Source: an uncultured Devosia sp. (GTDB lineage Bacteria > Pseudomonadota > Alphaproteobacteria > Rhizobiales > Devosiaceae). Taken from it: a DNA stretch of 18,018 nt. This document shows, piece by piece, positions 1 to 7,317 of this stretch. The translations under genes and the position numbers were made by a program. Position 1 is the first letter of the stretch; the number at the start of each line of letters is the position of its first letter. Under the pieces are notes generated by a model. That model was given only the letters and a program-made list of their open reading frames with translations. It was not told the DNA's origin and ran no database searches. Location of the stretch: positions 1 to 18,018 of the forward strand of contig NZ_CAMLHM010000068.1 in NCBI RefSeq assembly GCF_946479885.1, written 5' to 3'.

Positions 1-1447
1 GGATCAGGTCGAGGAACTGCAGGCCGCGGTTGGTGTATTTCTTGGCGATGGAAATCACGAGACGCAGGTTGGCCTCGACCATTTCCTTCTTGGCGATGGC
101 AGCTTCGCGCTCACCCTTCTGCACCTTGTGCACGATGCGGCGATATTCGGCGATGTTGAGGCCGGTCTCGGTCGCCAGCGTCGCCACATCGCCGCGAATT
201 TCGCGGATGGTGTCGGCTTCGCGGCGAGCAAACTCGCCCCAGCCCTTGCCGTCGAAATCGGCGAGGCCGGCTTCCCAGGCGGGGTTCACTTCCTGGCCGT
301 AATAGCTCTCGAGGAACTTCTCGCGCTTGACGCCATAGCTTTCGGCCAGACGCAGCAGGCGGCCTTCCAGCTTCACCAGGCGCTTGTTGATGTCGTAGAG
401 CTGCTCGACCAGGCTTTCGATACGGCTGGCATTGAGCGAGAGCGACTTGACGTCGGCAATGACTTCGCCGCGCAGCACGTCGAGCTTCTTGGTCTCGGCA
501 TCGGACACCGAGGCCGAGCGGTCCTCGGCATGCTTGTCCTGCATTTCGCGCATCTGCCCATAGGCATTGGCGATGCGATCGAAGGTCTCGACCACCTGCG
601 GCTTGAGTTCAGCTTCCATCGCCGACAGCGACAGCGCGTTCTCGAACTCGTCGTCGTCTTCTTCAACCGGATCCTGGGGGGCCTGCGGCTCCTCGGGAAC
701 GTAGTCGTCATCCTCGTCGCCCGACGAGGCGCGCTTGGGGGCCGGGGCGGACTTGGGCTTTTCGGCGACCGCTTCCATCTTGGGCGCGGCGTTGAGGCTC
801 ACCATATCAGGCGACGGCGCTGCCTGCTTGGCATCGGGGCCGGCATAGGTGGCTTCGAGATCGATGATGTCGCGCAGCAGGATTTCGCCCTGCGCCAGCT
901 GCTCGCGCCAGATGATGATAGCCTGGAAGGTCAGCGGCGACTCGCAGAGGCCTTCGATCATGGTCTCGCGACCAGCCTCGATGCGCTTGGCGATGGCGAT
1001 TTCGCCTTCGCGGCTCAGCAGTTCAACCGAGCCCATTTCGCGCAGATACATGCGCACCGGGTCGTCGGTGCGATCAGAACCAGCCTTGGTATTGGACGTG
1101 GTGGAAACGGCAGTGCTGCTGCTGGAGGTGGAAACCTCCTGGCCCTGGTCTTCCTCGTCCTTTTCGACTTCGGTCTCTTCGACCTCGTCTTCGTCGACGA
1201 CGTTGATGCCCATGTCGGAGAACATGGACATGAAATCTTCGATCTGCTCGGACGACACCTCGTCGGACGGCATGACCGCGTTCAGCTCTTCATAGGTCAC
1301 ATAGCCGCGCTTCTTGGCGACCTTGATGAGCTTCTTTACGGCGGCGTCGGAAAGATCGAGCAGCGGGGAATCGTTCGTCGCCTCGGGGGCGCCGGCTTCC
1401 GGCTTCTCGGTTTCCTTGGTGGTCTTCGGTGCTGCCTTGGTGGCCAT
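1..1447 (-). CDS. rpoD: RNA polymerase primary sigma factor RpoD (sigma-70), 3' end outside window
   Basis: This is the housekeeping sigma factor that directs RNA polymerase to promoters. The first 482 codons are visible on the minus strand. Region 1.1 spans about residues 28-85 ([21 protein letters not shown]) and is followed by an acidic, Ser/Thr-rich linker at about 85-125. Region 1.2 ([21 protein letters not shown]) starts near residue 127. A long non-conserved region with a second acidic stretch follows, and then the start of region 2 ([19 protein letters not shown]), where the window ends. Alphaproteobacterial RpoD is usually about 650-680 residues, so promoter-recognition regions 2.4-4 lie outside. 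The ATG at 1447 has a GGAG ribosome site six bases upstream. It lies downstream of dnaG on the same strand, the classic macromolecular-synthesis arrangement. The identification is very secure. Confidence 0.97.
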   Translation of the reverse strand, partial: MATKAAPKTTKETEKPEAGAPEATNDSPLLDLSDAAVKKLIKVAKKRGYVTYEELNAVMPSDEVSSEQIEDFMSMFSDMGINVVDEDEVEETEVEKDEEDQGQEVSTSSSSTAVSTTSNTKAGSDRTDDPVRMYLREMGSVELLSREGEIAIAKRIEAGRETMIEGLCESPLTFQAIIIWREQLAQGEILLRDIIDLEATYAGPDAKQAAPSPDMVSLNAAPKMEAVAEKPKSAPAPKRASSGDEDDDYVPEEPQAPQDPVEEDDDEFENALSLSAMEAELKPQVVETFDRIANAYGQMREMQDKHAEDRSASVSDAETKKLDVLRGEVIADVKSLSLNASRIESLVEQLYDINKRLVKLEGRLLRLAESYGVKREKFLESYYGQEVNPAWEAGLADFDGKGWGEFARREADTIREIRGDVATLATETGLNIAEYRRIVHKVQKGEREAAIAKKEMVEANLRLVISIAKKYTNRGLQFLDLI

Positions 1448-1534
1448 GTGGTACTCCGTCGGAACCCGCGAGCGCCCGGGTCCGGGTAAGGCTTAAGTGG
1501 TGACACCTCAAGGCAAGGTAAAGGTTTGGTCACT

Positions 1535-1550
1535 CAGGCGTTAACGCCTG
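1535..1550. promoter_or_regulatory. 16-bp perfect palindrome in the dnaG-rpoD spacer
   Basis: The sequence CAGGCGTTAACGCCTG is a perfect 16-bp palindrome in the 187-bp gap between the dnaG stop and the rpoD start, 87 bp upstream of rpoD. In RNA it could form a 6-bp GC-rich stem with a UUAA loop. No T-run follows on the rpoD strand, so it is not a typical intrinsic terminator. It may be a protein-binding site, an attenuator or an mRNA-processing hairpin. The function is not known; only the symmetry is certain. The rest of the spacer shows no convincing promoter. Confidence 0.5.
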
Positions 1551-1634
1551 GGATGCGACCGTGGTTCGCCTCAGATGACTTCACATATCGCCATATGCAA
1601 AATCGCGCGTACCCGCCGACTTTCAGAGTCTCCC

Positions 1635-3569
1635 CTAAAAGCTGCGTGTCGCGCGTCCCGATAACGAACCAAATCCTTCGATCAATGCCTCTGTGCCATC
1701 GACAGTGGTAATCTGGTTCTTGATGTCCCGCAGCCTTTCAAAGGTTTCTTCGCTTGGGTCTTCGCCCAGCGCCGCTTCGGCTGCCTTGAGTTCCCTATTT
1801 AGCTGAACTTTCTTGTTATGCAAGGCCAGCGCATGACTCAATCCGGTCTCGGCGTCCACAAGGGCGATCTCCGAGGCGATCTGCCACACGCCCTGCCGGT
1901 TCAGCACATCGCTCATCTTGCCCAGCGCCGGCCCATGCCCGCGCACCCCGAGCGCCGCCTTGAGGTCATCGGCGGAAATGTCATGGTGGCGCACCACGAG
2001 GCTCAGGATTTCGCTCATCACCTTTTGCGCGCTGGGCGTATCGAAATCGAGCGCCGCCAATATCTCGAACTTGTCCTCGACCAGCGCCGGATGATTGACC
2101 AGGCTCAGGATGATCGCCGCCTCGCGCGGCGTCGCCTCGGCCACCGAGCCGGGCTTCAGCAGACGGGAATTGCGCAGCGTATCGCTGACCACCAGGCGCG
2201 GCGTACCGCGGCCCGGATAGCCATAGGCCCCGCTCTGCCCATAGCGTTGCTGCCCGCCGCGCGGCTCGAAGCGGTTCTGCCGCACCGGCGCGAGGAAGGC
2301 CCGCAGCTTCTCGTCGAACGCCTGCGCATAGTGGAAGCGCACCGAACTGTCCCCAATGCTGTTGGCCCGTTCGCGCAGCCGTGCCTGGAGGGCCGCCCGG
2401 GCTTCCGGCGTCTCGGGCACCAGCCCACCCGTTTCCATGCTCCAGATGACGTCCGACAGGCTGCGCGCCCGGTCGATCACGTCGGCAAAGGCGCCGCGCC
2501 CCTGGGCCTTGATCAGGTCATCGGGGTCCTGCCCTTCCGGCAGGGTCGCAATACGCACCGTGAAACCGGGCTTGAGATGGGGCATGACGAGATCGGCGGC
2601 CCGCTCGGCGGCCTTGAGACCCGCCTTGTCGCCATCGAAACACAGCACCGGATCTGGCGTCATCTGCCAGAGCATCTGCAGATGCTCCTCGGTCATCGCC
2701 GTGCCCAGAGGCGCTACCGTGCCCTCGAAACCGGCCGACACCGCGGCGATCACGTCGAGATAGCCCTCAACCACGATGACCGTGCTGCCGTCACGTGCGG
2801 CCTGCCGCGCCGTCTGCCCGTTATAGAGCGTGCGCCGCTTGCTGAAGAGTTCGGTCTCGGGCGAGTTGAGGTATTTTGCCGGCACGTCGGCCGACATGGC
2901 GCGGCCGCCAAAAGCAATGACGCGGCCACGAAAATCCATGATCGGGAACATCACCCGGTTGCGGAACCGGTCATAGGTCAGCGGATCGTCTTCGTGGCTG
3001 GCGACGAGCCCGGTATCGATCATGTCCTGCGCCGAGACGCCGTTCTGCGCCAGATGCTCCTTGAGCCCATTGCGGCTGTCCGGCGCAAAGCCGATCCGGA
3101 ACCGCGTCTGGCTCTGCGCCGATACGCCGCGCTCGAGCAGATAGCCGCGCGCCCGGGCGCCGATATTGTGGCTCAGCGCGGCCTCGAAATACTTCGTCGC
3201 CAGTTCCATGACGTCGATCAGGCTCTTGCGCTCGGCCTCGCGCTTCTCGGCCCGCTCGTCGCGCGCCGGCATCGGCACCCCGGCCATGCCGGCAAGCTTT
3301 TCCACCGCCTCGGGAAAGCTCATGCCGGCCTTCTCGGTCAGAAACCGGAAGTGATCGCCCGACACGCCGCAGCCGAAGCAGTGGTATATCCCGCGCCGGT
3401 CGTCGGCGTGGAAGCTCGGGCTTTTCTCGCCGTGGAAGGGGCAGCAGGCCCACATGTCGCCTTTGCCCGGCTGGCTCTTGCGTTTGTCCCAGATGACGTG
3501 CTCGCCCACCACCTGCGTAATCGGCAAGCGCTGGCGGATTTCGTCGAGGAATTGATCGGAAAAGCGCAT
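1635..3569 (-). CDS. dnaG: DNA primase DnaG
   Basis: DnaG makes the RNA primers for chromosomal replication and works with the replicative helicase. The 644-residue protein has all the family parts. The N-terminal CHC2 zinc finger uses C43, H46, C64 and C67 (CCPFHGEKSPSF and YHCFGCGVSGD). The polymerase core contains the basic RFRNRVMFPI segment at about 201-210. The TOPRIM metal site shows E268 in VVEGYLD and D312/D314 in FDGD. A C-terminal helicase-binding domain ends the protein. Its length is normal for Alphaproteobacteria. The ATG at 3569 has no obvious Shine-Dalgarno sequence. Weak initiation is known for dnaG in E. coli and may apply here. A 17-bp inverted repeat and a DnaA box lie directly upstream. 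rpoD follows on the same strand. Confidence 0.97.
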   Translation of the reverse strand: MRFSDQFLDEIRQRLPITQVVGEHVIWDKRKSQPGKGDMWACCPFHGEKSPSFHADDRRGIYHCFGCGVSGDHFRFLTEKAGMSFPEAVEKLAGMAGVPMPARDERAEKREAERKSLIDVMELATKYFEAALSHNIGARARGYLLERGVSAQSQTRFRIGFAPDSRNGLKEHLAQNGVSAQDMIDTGLVASHEDDPLTYDRFRNRVMFPIMDFRGRVIAFGGRAMSADVPAKYLNSPETELFSKRRTLYNGQTARQAARDGSTVIVVEGYLDVIAAVSAGFEGTVAPLGTAMTEEHLQMLWQMTPDPVLCFDGDKAGLKAAERAADLVMPHLKPGFTVRIATLPEGQDPDDLIKAQGRGAFADVIDRARSLSDVIWSMETGGLVPETPEARAALQARLRERANSIGDSSVRFHYAQAFDEKLRAFLAPVRQNRFEPRGGQQRYGQSGAYGYPGRGTPRLVVSDTLRNSRLLKPGSVAEATPREAAIILSLVNHPALVEDKFEILAALDFDTPSAQKVMSEILSLVVRHHDISADDLKAALGVRGHGPALGKMSDVLNRQGVWQIASEIALVDAETGLSHALALHNKKVQLNRELKAAEAALGEDPSEETFERLRDIKNQITTVDGTEALIEGFGSLSGRATRSF

Positions 3570-3592
3570 GGGGTGTTAAGTAAGCATTCAAA

Positions 3593-3609
3593 GGCCGTGA
3601 GTCACGGCC
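3593..3609. promoter_or_regulatory. 17-bp inverted repeat just upstream of dnaG
   Basis: Two perfect 8-bp arms (GGCCGTGA and TCACGGCC) flank a single central base, ending 23 bp before the dnaG ATG. The position fits an operator over the dnaG promoter or a hairpin in its 5' leader. On the dnaG strand only three T residues follow the arm, which makes terminator function weak but not impossible. The regulator is unknown. Confidence 0.5.
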
Positions 3610-3616
3610 CGCGAAC

Positions 3617-3625
3617 TTATCCACA
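3617..3625 (+). promoter_or_regulatory. Perfect DnaA box (TTATCCACA) in the dnaG upstream region
   Basis: The nine bases match the high-affinity DnaA box TTATCCACA exactly. The site lies 47 bp upstream of the dnaG start and 20 bp upstream of the divergent small gene, beside the 17-bp inverted repeat. A single 9-mer could occur by chance in 18 kb, but its place in the primase control region makes DnaA regulation of dnaG plausible. It is not an origin: no further boxes or AT-rich unwinding element are nearby. Confidence 0.45.
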
Positions 3626-3645
3626 GCAGGCCAGGCATCACGATC

Positions 3646-4026
3646 TTGAACGCTCGCACCCGCAGTCTGGTCGCCCTGACCGTCATTCCCGTTGGCCTGG
3701 TCGGCGGCTTGCTCTGGTGGCTTACCGGCCTGGTTCCTGAATGCAGCAATGTGCTGGTGAGCCGGCTGGACTCGCCTGATGCCAGCAAGTCGATGGTCGT
3801 GTTCACCCGTGATTGCGGCGCCAACGGGCTCAACACCCAGGCGGTCATCATGCCCGCCGGCGGCACGCTGGAGGGCGACGCCACCGGCTTTCTCGCCCTC
3901 GAGGGCCAGCACGCGCCGGAAGCCCGGTGGGATGCCTATGGCAACCTCGAAGTCACCCTGCCCGAGGGCGCCGTCGTGGTGCAGCGACAGGACGAGGCAG
4001 CCGGGACCTCCATCATCTACAACTAG
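3646..4026 (+). CDS. Small membrane-anchored protein of unknown function
   Basis: This is a 126-residue protein with a basic N-terminus, one hydrophobic helix at about residues 9-30, and a soluble domain probably outside the cytoplasm. The domain has two cysteines (C33 after the helix, and one in FTRDCGANG) that could form a disulfide. The pattern of an SPD segment, then FxRDCGA, then a strand-rich tail with one tryptophan recalls a scattered family of small uncharacterised proteins. I know of no function for it. The start is a TTG at 3646 because an in-frame stop lies at 3598 and no ATG or GTG precedes the helix. The ribosome site is weak (AGG about 15 bases upstream), so the start is uncertain. 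It diverges from dnaG and has no visible terminator before the Tad genes. Confidence 0.68.
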   Translation: MNARTRSLVALTVIPVGLVGGLLWWLTGLVPECSNVLVSRLDSPDASKSMVVFTRDCGANGLNTQAVIMPAGGTLEGDATGFLALEGQHAPEARWDAYGNLEVTLPEGAVVVQRQDEAAGTSIIYN

Positions 4027-4104
4027 CGCGGCGCGGCATGCTCACCCGATCCACCTGAGTTCGGGCTGCGGATTAACTTCCACTTAGGAATATATATCTA
4101 ACGT

Positions 4105-4130
4105 CCCACTCGAAAACGTTTACGAGCGGG
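4105..4130. promoter_or_regulatory. 26-bp imperfect dyad upstream of the Tad cassette
   Basis: Eleven of thirteen base pairs are symmetric around the centre between 4117 and 4118. The outer arms are CCCACTCG and CGAGCGGG and the core is AAACGTTT. It lies 21 bp before the GTG of the TadG-like gene and directly after an AT-rich run (TATATATCTAA, 4091-4101) that could hold a -10 element. The position suggests an operator or leader hairpin controlling the three-gene cassette. The regulator is unknown. Confidence 0.45.
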
Positions 4131-4151
4131 CAACGCCCAGAAGCGGCTACA

Positions 4152-5498
4152 GTGCTTCGATGGCTGACTACTTTTTGGCGGGATGTTGAGGCCAATGTCG
4201 CCCTGACATTTGGCTTGCTGTTGCCACTGCTGCTTGTCGGCAGCGGCGTCAGCGTCGACTACCTGCGGGCTTATGGCGCCTATTCGGAGATGCAGGCCGA
4301 ACTCGACCTCGCGCTCATTGCCGCCATCAAGAAGATCGACAACCTGTCGCCCGATGAAATCAAGGTTGTGATCAAGGACTGGTTCAGCACGCAGACCCGA
4401 ATAGACGGGTTTACGCTGGACGACGTGACCGTCGATACCGTCGGCTCGGTCATTCGGGCCACGGCGCGCGCCCAGGTCAGCACCACGCTGCTGCAGATCG
4501 CCGGCATCAAGACGGTGCCGATCGGCGTGGTGAGCGAGGTCGCCGGGCCCGCAACCTCCTATCTCAACGTCTATCTCGTGCTCGACAAATCCGCATCGAT
4601 GATGCTGGCCTCGTCCAATAGCGGTCAAGCCCTGCTGACCTCGGCGCTGGGCTGCGCCTTTGCCTGTCATGACGGCGACGAACACACGGTCAAGGGCGTC
4701 AAATACCTGACCAACTACGCCTATAGCGCTCCCAAGAACGTGGAACTGCGGTCCGACGTGCTGCTCGACGCCGTCGAGGAGGTGCTGGCCACCGTCGAGG
4801 GTCTGGACCCGTCCGGCACGCGTATCCGCGTGGGCCTCTATCGCCTGGCCGCAACCACGACCCAGACGCTGGCGCCGACCTTCTCGATGGCCACGGTCAG
4901 GAGCACCCTCAACAATGCCTCCAAGAACCTGACCAGCGCGTCTTCGACCGACGGAACGGCCTTCGATGTCGCCCTCAATGCGCTGACACCGATGGTGGGC
5001 ACCAATGGCGATGGCACCACGGCAGCCAAGCCGCTCAAGCTCGTGATGATGATCACCGATGGGGTACAGTCACGCCGCTCCTGGGTGACCTCGTCAAACT
5101 GGGGCGGCTGCATCTGGTCTGCCACCCCCACATGCCCGCCCTCCGCCGACAGCAAGAAGGTTACGCCGCTCAATCCCGCTTGGTGCAAGCCAATCAAGAC
5201 TAACGGGGCCACCTTCGCCGCGGTCTACACGACCTACCTGCCCGTCACCTATGACTGGGGCTATAACACCACGCTCGGCTCAACGATGGCCAGCAGCACC
5301 TGGGGGACGACCTGGGGCGGCACGCTCAACCCCTCCGCACCCTCCAACGTCACCCGGCATGACTACCTGCCCATAGCCCTGTCCGATTGCGCCACCTCGG
5401 CGGACTATTTCATGCAGGCGACCGAAGCGAGCGAGATCACCAGCAGCCTGAACACGCTGTTCTCACGCTACCTGTCCACCGTACGCCTGACCAAATGA
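4152..5498 (+). CDS. TadG-like pilus assembly protein with VWA domain
   Basis: This is an envelope protein of the Tad/Flp pilus type. Residues 1-60 form the TadG N-terminal module: a membrane helix (about 16-34) followed by VDYLRAYGAYSEMQAELDLALIAAI, which matches the usual pattern of this module. From about residue 138 there is a von Willebrand A domain. Its metal-site motif is DKSAS at 145-149, and TDG at 302-304 fits the later MIDAS loop. The C-terminus (ITSSLNTLFSRYLSTVRLTK) is typical. CAFACH at 168-173 is a motif I recall from related rhizobial proteins and is not a haem CXXCH site. The start is the GTG at 4152, with a poor ribosome site. The stop overlaps the next gene by ATGA. Tad ATPases, prepilin and peptidase are absent from the window. 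Confidence 0.85.
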   Translation: MLRWLTTFWRDVEANVALTFGLLLPLLLVGSGVSVDYLRAYGAYSEMQAELDLALIAAIKKIDNLSPDEIKVVIKDWFSTQTRIDGFTLDDVTVDTVGSVIRATARAQVSTTLLQIAGIKTVPIGVVSEVAGPATSYLNVYLVLDKSASMMLASSNSGQALLTSALGCAFACHDGDEHTVKGVKYLTNYAYSAPKNVELRSDVLLDAVEEVLATVEGLDPSGTRIRVGLYRLAATTTQTLAPTFSMATVRSTLNNASKNLTSASSTDGTAFDVALNALTPMVGTNGDGTTAAKPLKLVMMITDGVQSRRSWVTSSNWGGCIWSATPTCPPSADSKKVTPLNPAWCKPIKTNGATFAAVYTTYLPVTYDWGYNTTLGSTMASSTWGTTWGGTLNPSAPSNVTRHDYLPIALSDCATSADYFMQATEASEITSSLNTLFSRYLSTVRLTK

Positions 5499-6022
5499 AG
5501 CGCTCCCGGTTCCCCCTTGTCCGCATACTGTGCCGCAACGAACAAGGCGCGGCAGCGGTGGAGTTCGCGCTTCTCATTGTCCCCCTGCTGGTGCTGCTGA
5601 TGGGGATCATGGAGGTCAGCATGCAATATTTCGTGTCGGGGGCCCTCGACGCGGCGGTGCAGCGCACGGCGCGGCTGATCCGCACCGGTCAAGCCCAGAC
5701 CAAGAACATGACGATCGGCGATGTCAAAGCCGAGATGTGCTCCGACATCCTGAACCTGTTTGACTGCACGACCAACAGCTACATTCTGGTCGACTCGCTG
5801 GATGATCTGATCGCCCCAACCTACGCGCTGCCCGTCAAGGCGAACGGAGATTTCATCTCCAGCACGACATTCGAATTGGGCTCGGGCCATTCCTACATCA
5901 TGGTCCGCGGCTATTTCCAGTTCTCGCCCCTGTTCAATGTCTTCGGGGCGCTGTCGCCGGGCTTGAGCAACGGCAAGCGGCTTCTCGTGGCCAGCGCATT
6001 GTTTCGCAATGAACCGTTCTAG
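5495..6022 (+). CDS. TadE-family minor pseudopilin
   Basis: The 175-residue protein starts at the ATG overlapping the preceding stop (ATGA), which indicates translational coupling and fixes the start better than the upstream in-frame codons. The N-terminus has the pseudopilin signature EQG|AAAVEFALLIVPLLVLLMGI. A glycine lies at the likely prepilin-peptidase cut site, a glutamate at +5, and a hydrophobic helix follows. The downstream ARLIRTGQAQ segment is characteristic of TadE. Two cysteines (in EMCSD and FDCTT) could form a disulfide in the exported domain. Family members are membrane-anchored minor pilins needed for Tad pilus assembly. The prepilin peptidase and Tad secretion genes must be elsewhere. 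Confidence 0.87.
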   Translation: MKRSRFPLVRILCRNEQGAAAVEFALLIVPLLVLLMGIMEVSMQYFVSGALDAAVQRTARLIRTGQAQTKNMTIGDVKAEMCSDILNLFDCTTNSYILVDSLDDLIAPTYALPVKANGDFISSTTFELGSGHSYIMVRGYFQFSPLFNVFGALSPGLSNGKRLLVASALFRNEPF

Positions 6023-6572
6023 CCCGATGCGAACCCGGTCAGCCTCTTTTGTCCGCGATGATCACGGCGTCTCGGCGGTGGAATTCGCGCTGATCGTTCC
6101 GGTCATCCTGCTGCTGTTGATCGGCATGGTCGACATCAACGAGGCACTGACCGTCTATCGCAAGATGCGTCAGATTTCCTCGACCGTTACTGACCTCGTG
6201 GCGCAGCGCAGCGAAGTGACCCCCGCCGAGGTGACCATGACCCTCGCCGGCAGCGCATCACTGCTGGCGCCCTACGATACGACCGACCTCGATATCGTGC
6301 TGTCCGTTGTCAACGTCGCGCAGGCTGGCCAGACCGTCGCCTGGTCCCGCGCCTATCAGGCCACGGCGGAAACGGCGGGCACGACACCGAAATTCCCCGT
6401 TCCCGCCAAGCTTGCGGAGAACGGCGTACAGGTCGTCGCGGTCAGGGTGGACTACAAGTTCGATACCCTGTCTTCGGGCCTGCTCAAGGGGATCCTGGGC
6501 CGGAGCGGCTATGTGATGCAGGACACCATGTATGAGCGGCCGCGCGTCGGCGACAAGGTTGTCCTCGACTGA
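6009..6572 (+). CDS. TadE/TadF-like minor pseudopilin
   Basis: This 187-residue protein is the third member of the Tad trio. Its N-terminus carries the same processing pattern (DHG|VSAVEFALIVPVILLLLIGMV) with glutamate at +5. It is followed by a segment typical of this family (YRKMRQISSTVTDLVAQ) and an exported domain without cysteines. The ATG at 6009 lies inside the end of the TadE gene (14-bp overlap). An alternative ATG at 6027 would remove six residues. Neither has a strong ribosome site, which suggests translational coupling. It ends six bases before the convergent HdeD-type gene. The family is secure; the choice between TadE and TadF naming is not. Confidence 0.83.
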   Translation: MNRSSPMRTRSASFVRDDHGVSAVEFALIVPVILLLLIGMVDINEALTVYRKMRQISSTVTDLVAQRSEVTPAEVTMTLAGSASLLAPYDTTDLDIVLSVVNVAQAGQTVAWSRAYQATAETAGTTPKFPVPAKLAENGVQVVAVRVDYKFDTLSSGLLKGILGRSGYVMQDTMYERPRVGDKVVLD

Positions 6573-6578
6573 CAGGCG

Positions 6579-7139
6579 CTACGCCTTGCTGCGCTGATAA
6601 AGCCGCCAGGCCCAGCCAAACAGCCCGAAGGCAAAGATCACCAGCAATACACCGCCGAAAATCACGGCCGTTGCGCTGGCGATCAGCGGAAAGAACAGGA
6701 AGACCAGTCCGAGCAGGATGTAGGACACGCCCGACAGCACAACCGGCCAGATGCGCGCATAGTGCTCCCGCTCACGCGTGATGACCACGATCTGCATGCC
6801 CCCCACGACAAGGGCCGCGATACCGACCAGCGATGCGAGAAGTGTCACCGTGAGGATCGTCGCCAGCAACGGACTGATGAGGATCAGGACGCCCAGGATC
6901 AGCGACAGGGCGTTCGAGACAACGTCGAACCAGTAATTACCGCTCTTGCCGCCGCCAAAGGTCAGGCTCCACAGCCCCAATGCACCATCGATGAGCAGCA
7001 GGATTCCGCCCGCCAGCACCAGGATGGTCAGTGCCTCCGATGGCCAGATAATCGCGTAGAGCCCTGCCAGCAGCATCAAGGCGCCCCGCAGCGCCGTCGC
7101 CAGCGCAAACCGCCTCTTCGTTTCAGCCGAAACCGTCAT
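6579..7139 (-). CDS. HdeD/DUF308 family integral membrane protein
   Basis: This is a 186-residue protein made almost entirely of six hydrophobic helices, with the internal repeat typical of the HdeD family (LRGALMLLAGLYAIIWPSEAL and related repeats). HdeD of E. coli is linked to acid resistance at high cell density, but most family members have no proven role, so a stress function here is only inferred. The ATG at 7139 has a strong GGAGGG ribosome site five bases upstream. A good sigma-70-type promoter is visible in front. It is transcribed toward the Tad cassette, ends six bases from it, and diverges from the transporter gene. Confidence 0.85.
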   Translation of the reverse strand: MTVSAETKRRFALATALRGALMLLAGLYAIIWPSEALTILVLAGGILLLIDGALGLWSLTFGGGKSGNYWFDVVSNALSLILGVLILISPLLATILTVTLLASLVGIAALVVGGMQIVVITREREHYARIWPVVLSGVSYILLGLVFLFFPLIASATAVIFGGVLLVIFAFGLFGWAWRLYQRSKA

Positions 7140-7173
7140 CGTTGCCCTCCATGCGGACTCGCCGCCTCAGAGG

Positions 7174-7201
7174 ATTGTAGCGCAGTCCCCGGCCGTTCCA
7201 A
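7174..7201 (-). promoter_or_regulatory. Predicted sigma-70-type promoter of the HdeD-type gene
   Basis: On the minus strand TTGGAA (-35, 7196-7201) and TACAAT (-10, 7174-7179) are separated by 16 bp. The likely transcript starts near 7167, about 28 bases before the ATG. Both hexamers are close to consensus and no other reading of this gap is as good. The rest of the 178-bp divergent gap shows no clear signal for the transporter. Confidence 0.45.
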
Positions 7202-7317
7202 GCCTTCCGTTACTTCAGATATTCTACAGTCCTCGTCCCATTTTGTGGATTGCCGCCTGGCCCCCGTCATGGTCTTAAGCCGCTCCAGATCGTGGCCTGC
7301 CCTGGCGGTATTGCTTC

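Noticed and set aside
128..1489. Long plus-strand open frame opposite rpoD
   Set aside because: It is the antisense shadow of rpoD codons in high-GC DNA, with no family resemblance and no ribosome site.
3617..3625. DnaA box as a sign of a replication origin
   Set aside because: Only one box is present, with no cluster, no AT-rich unwinding region and no dnaA, hemE or parAB neighbourhood.
4653..4670. CAFACH in the TadG-like protein resembling a haem c attachment site
   Set aside because: It has three residues between the cysteines rather than CXXCH, lies within the VWA region, and I recall the same motif in related rhizobial VWA proteins that are not cytochromes.
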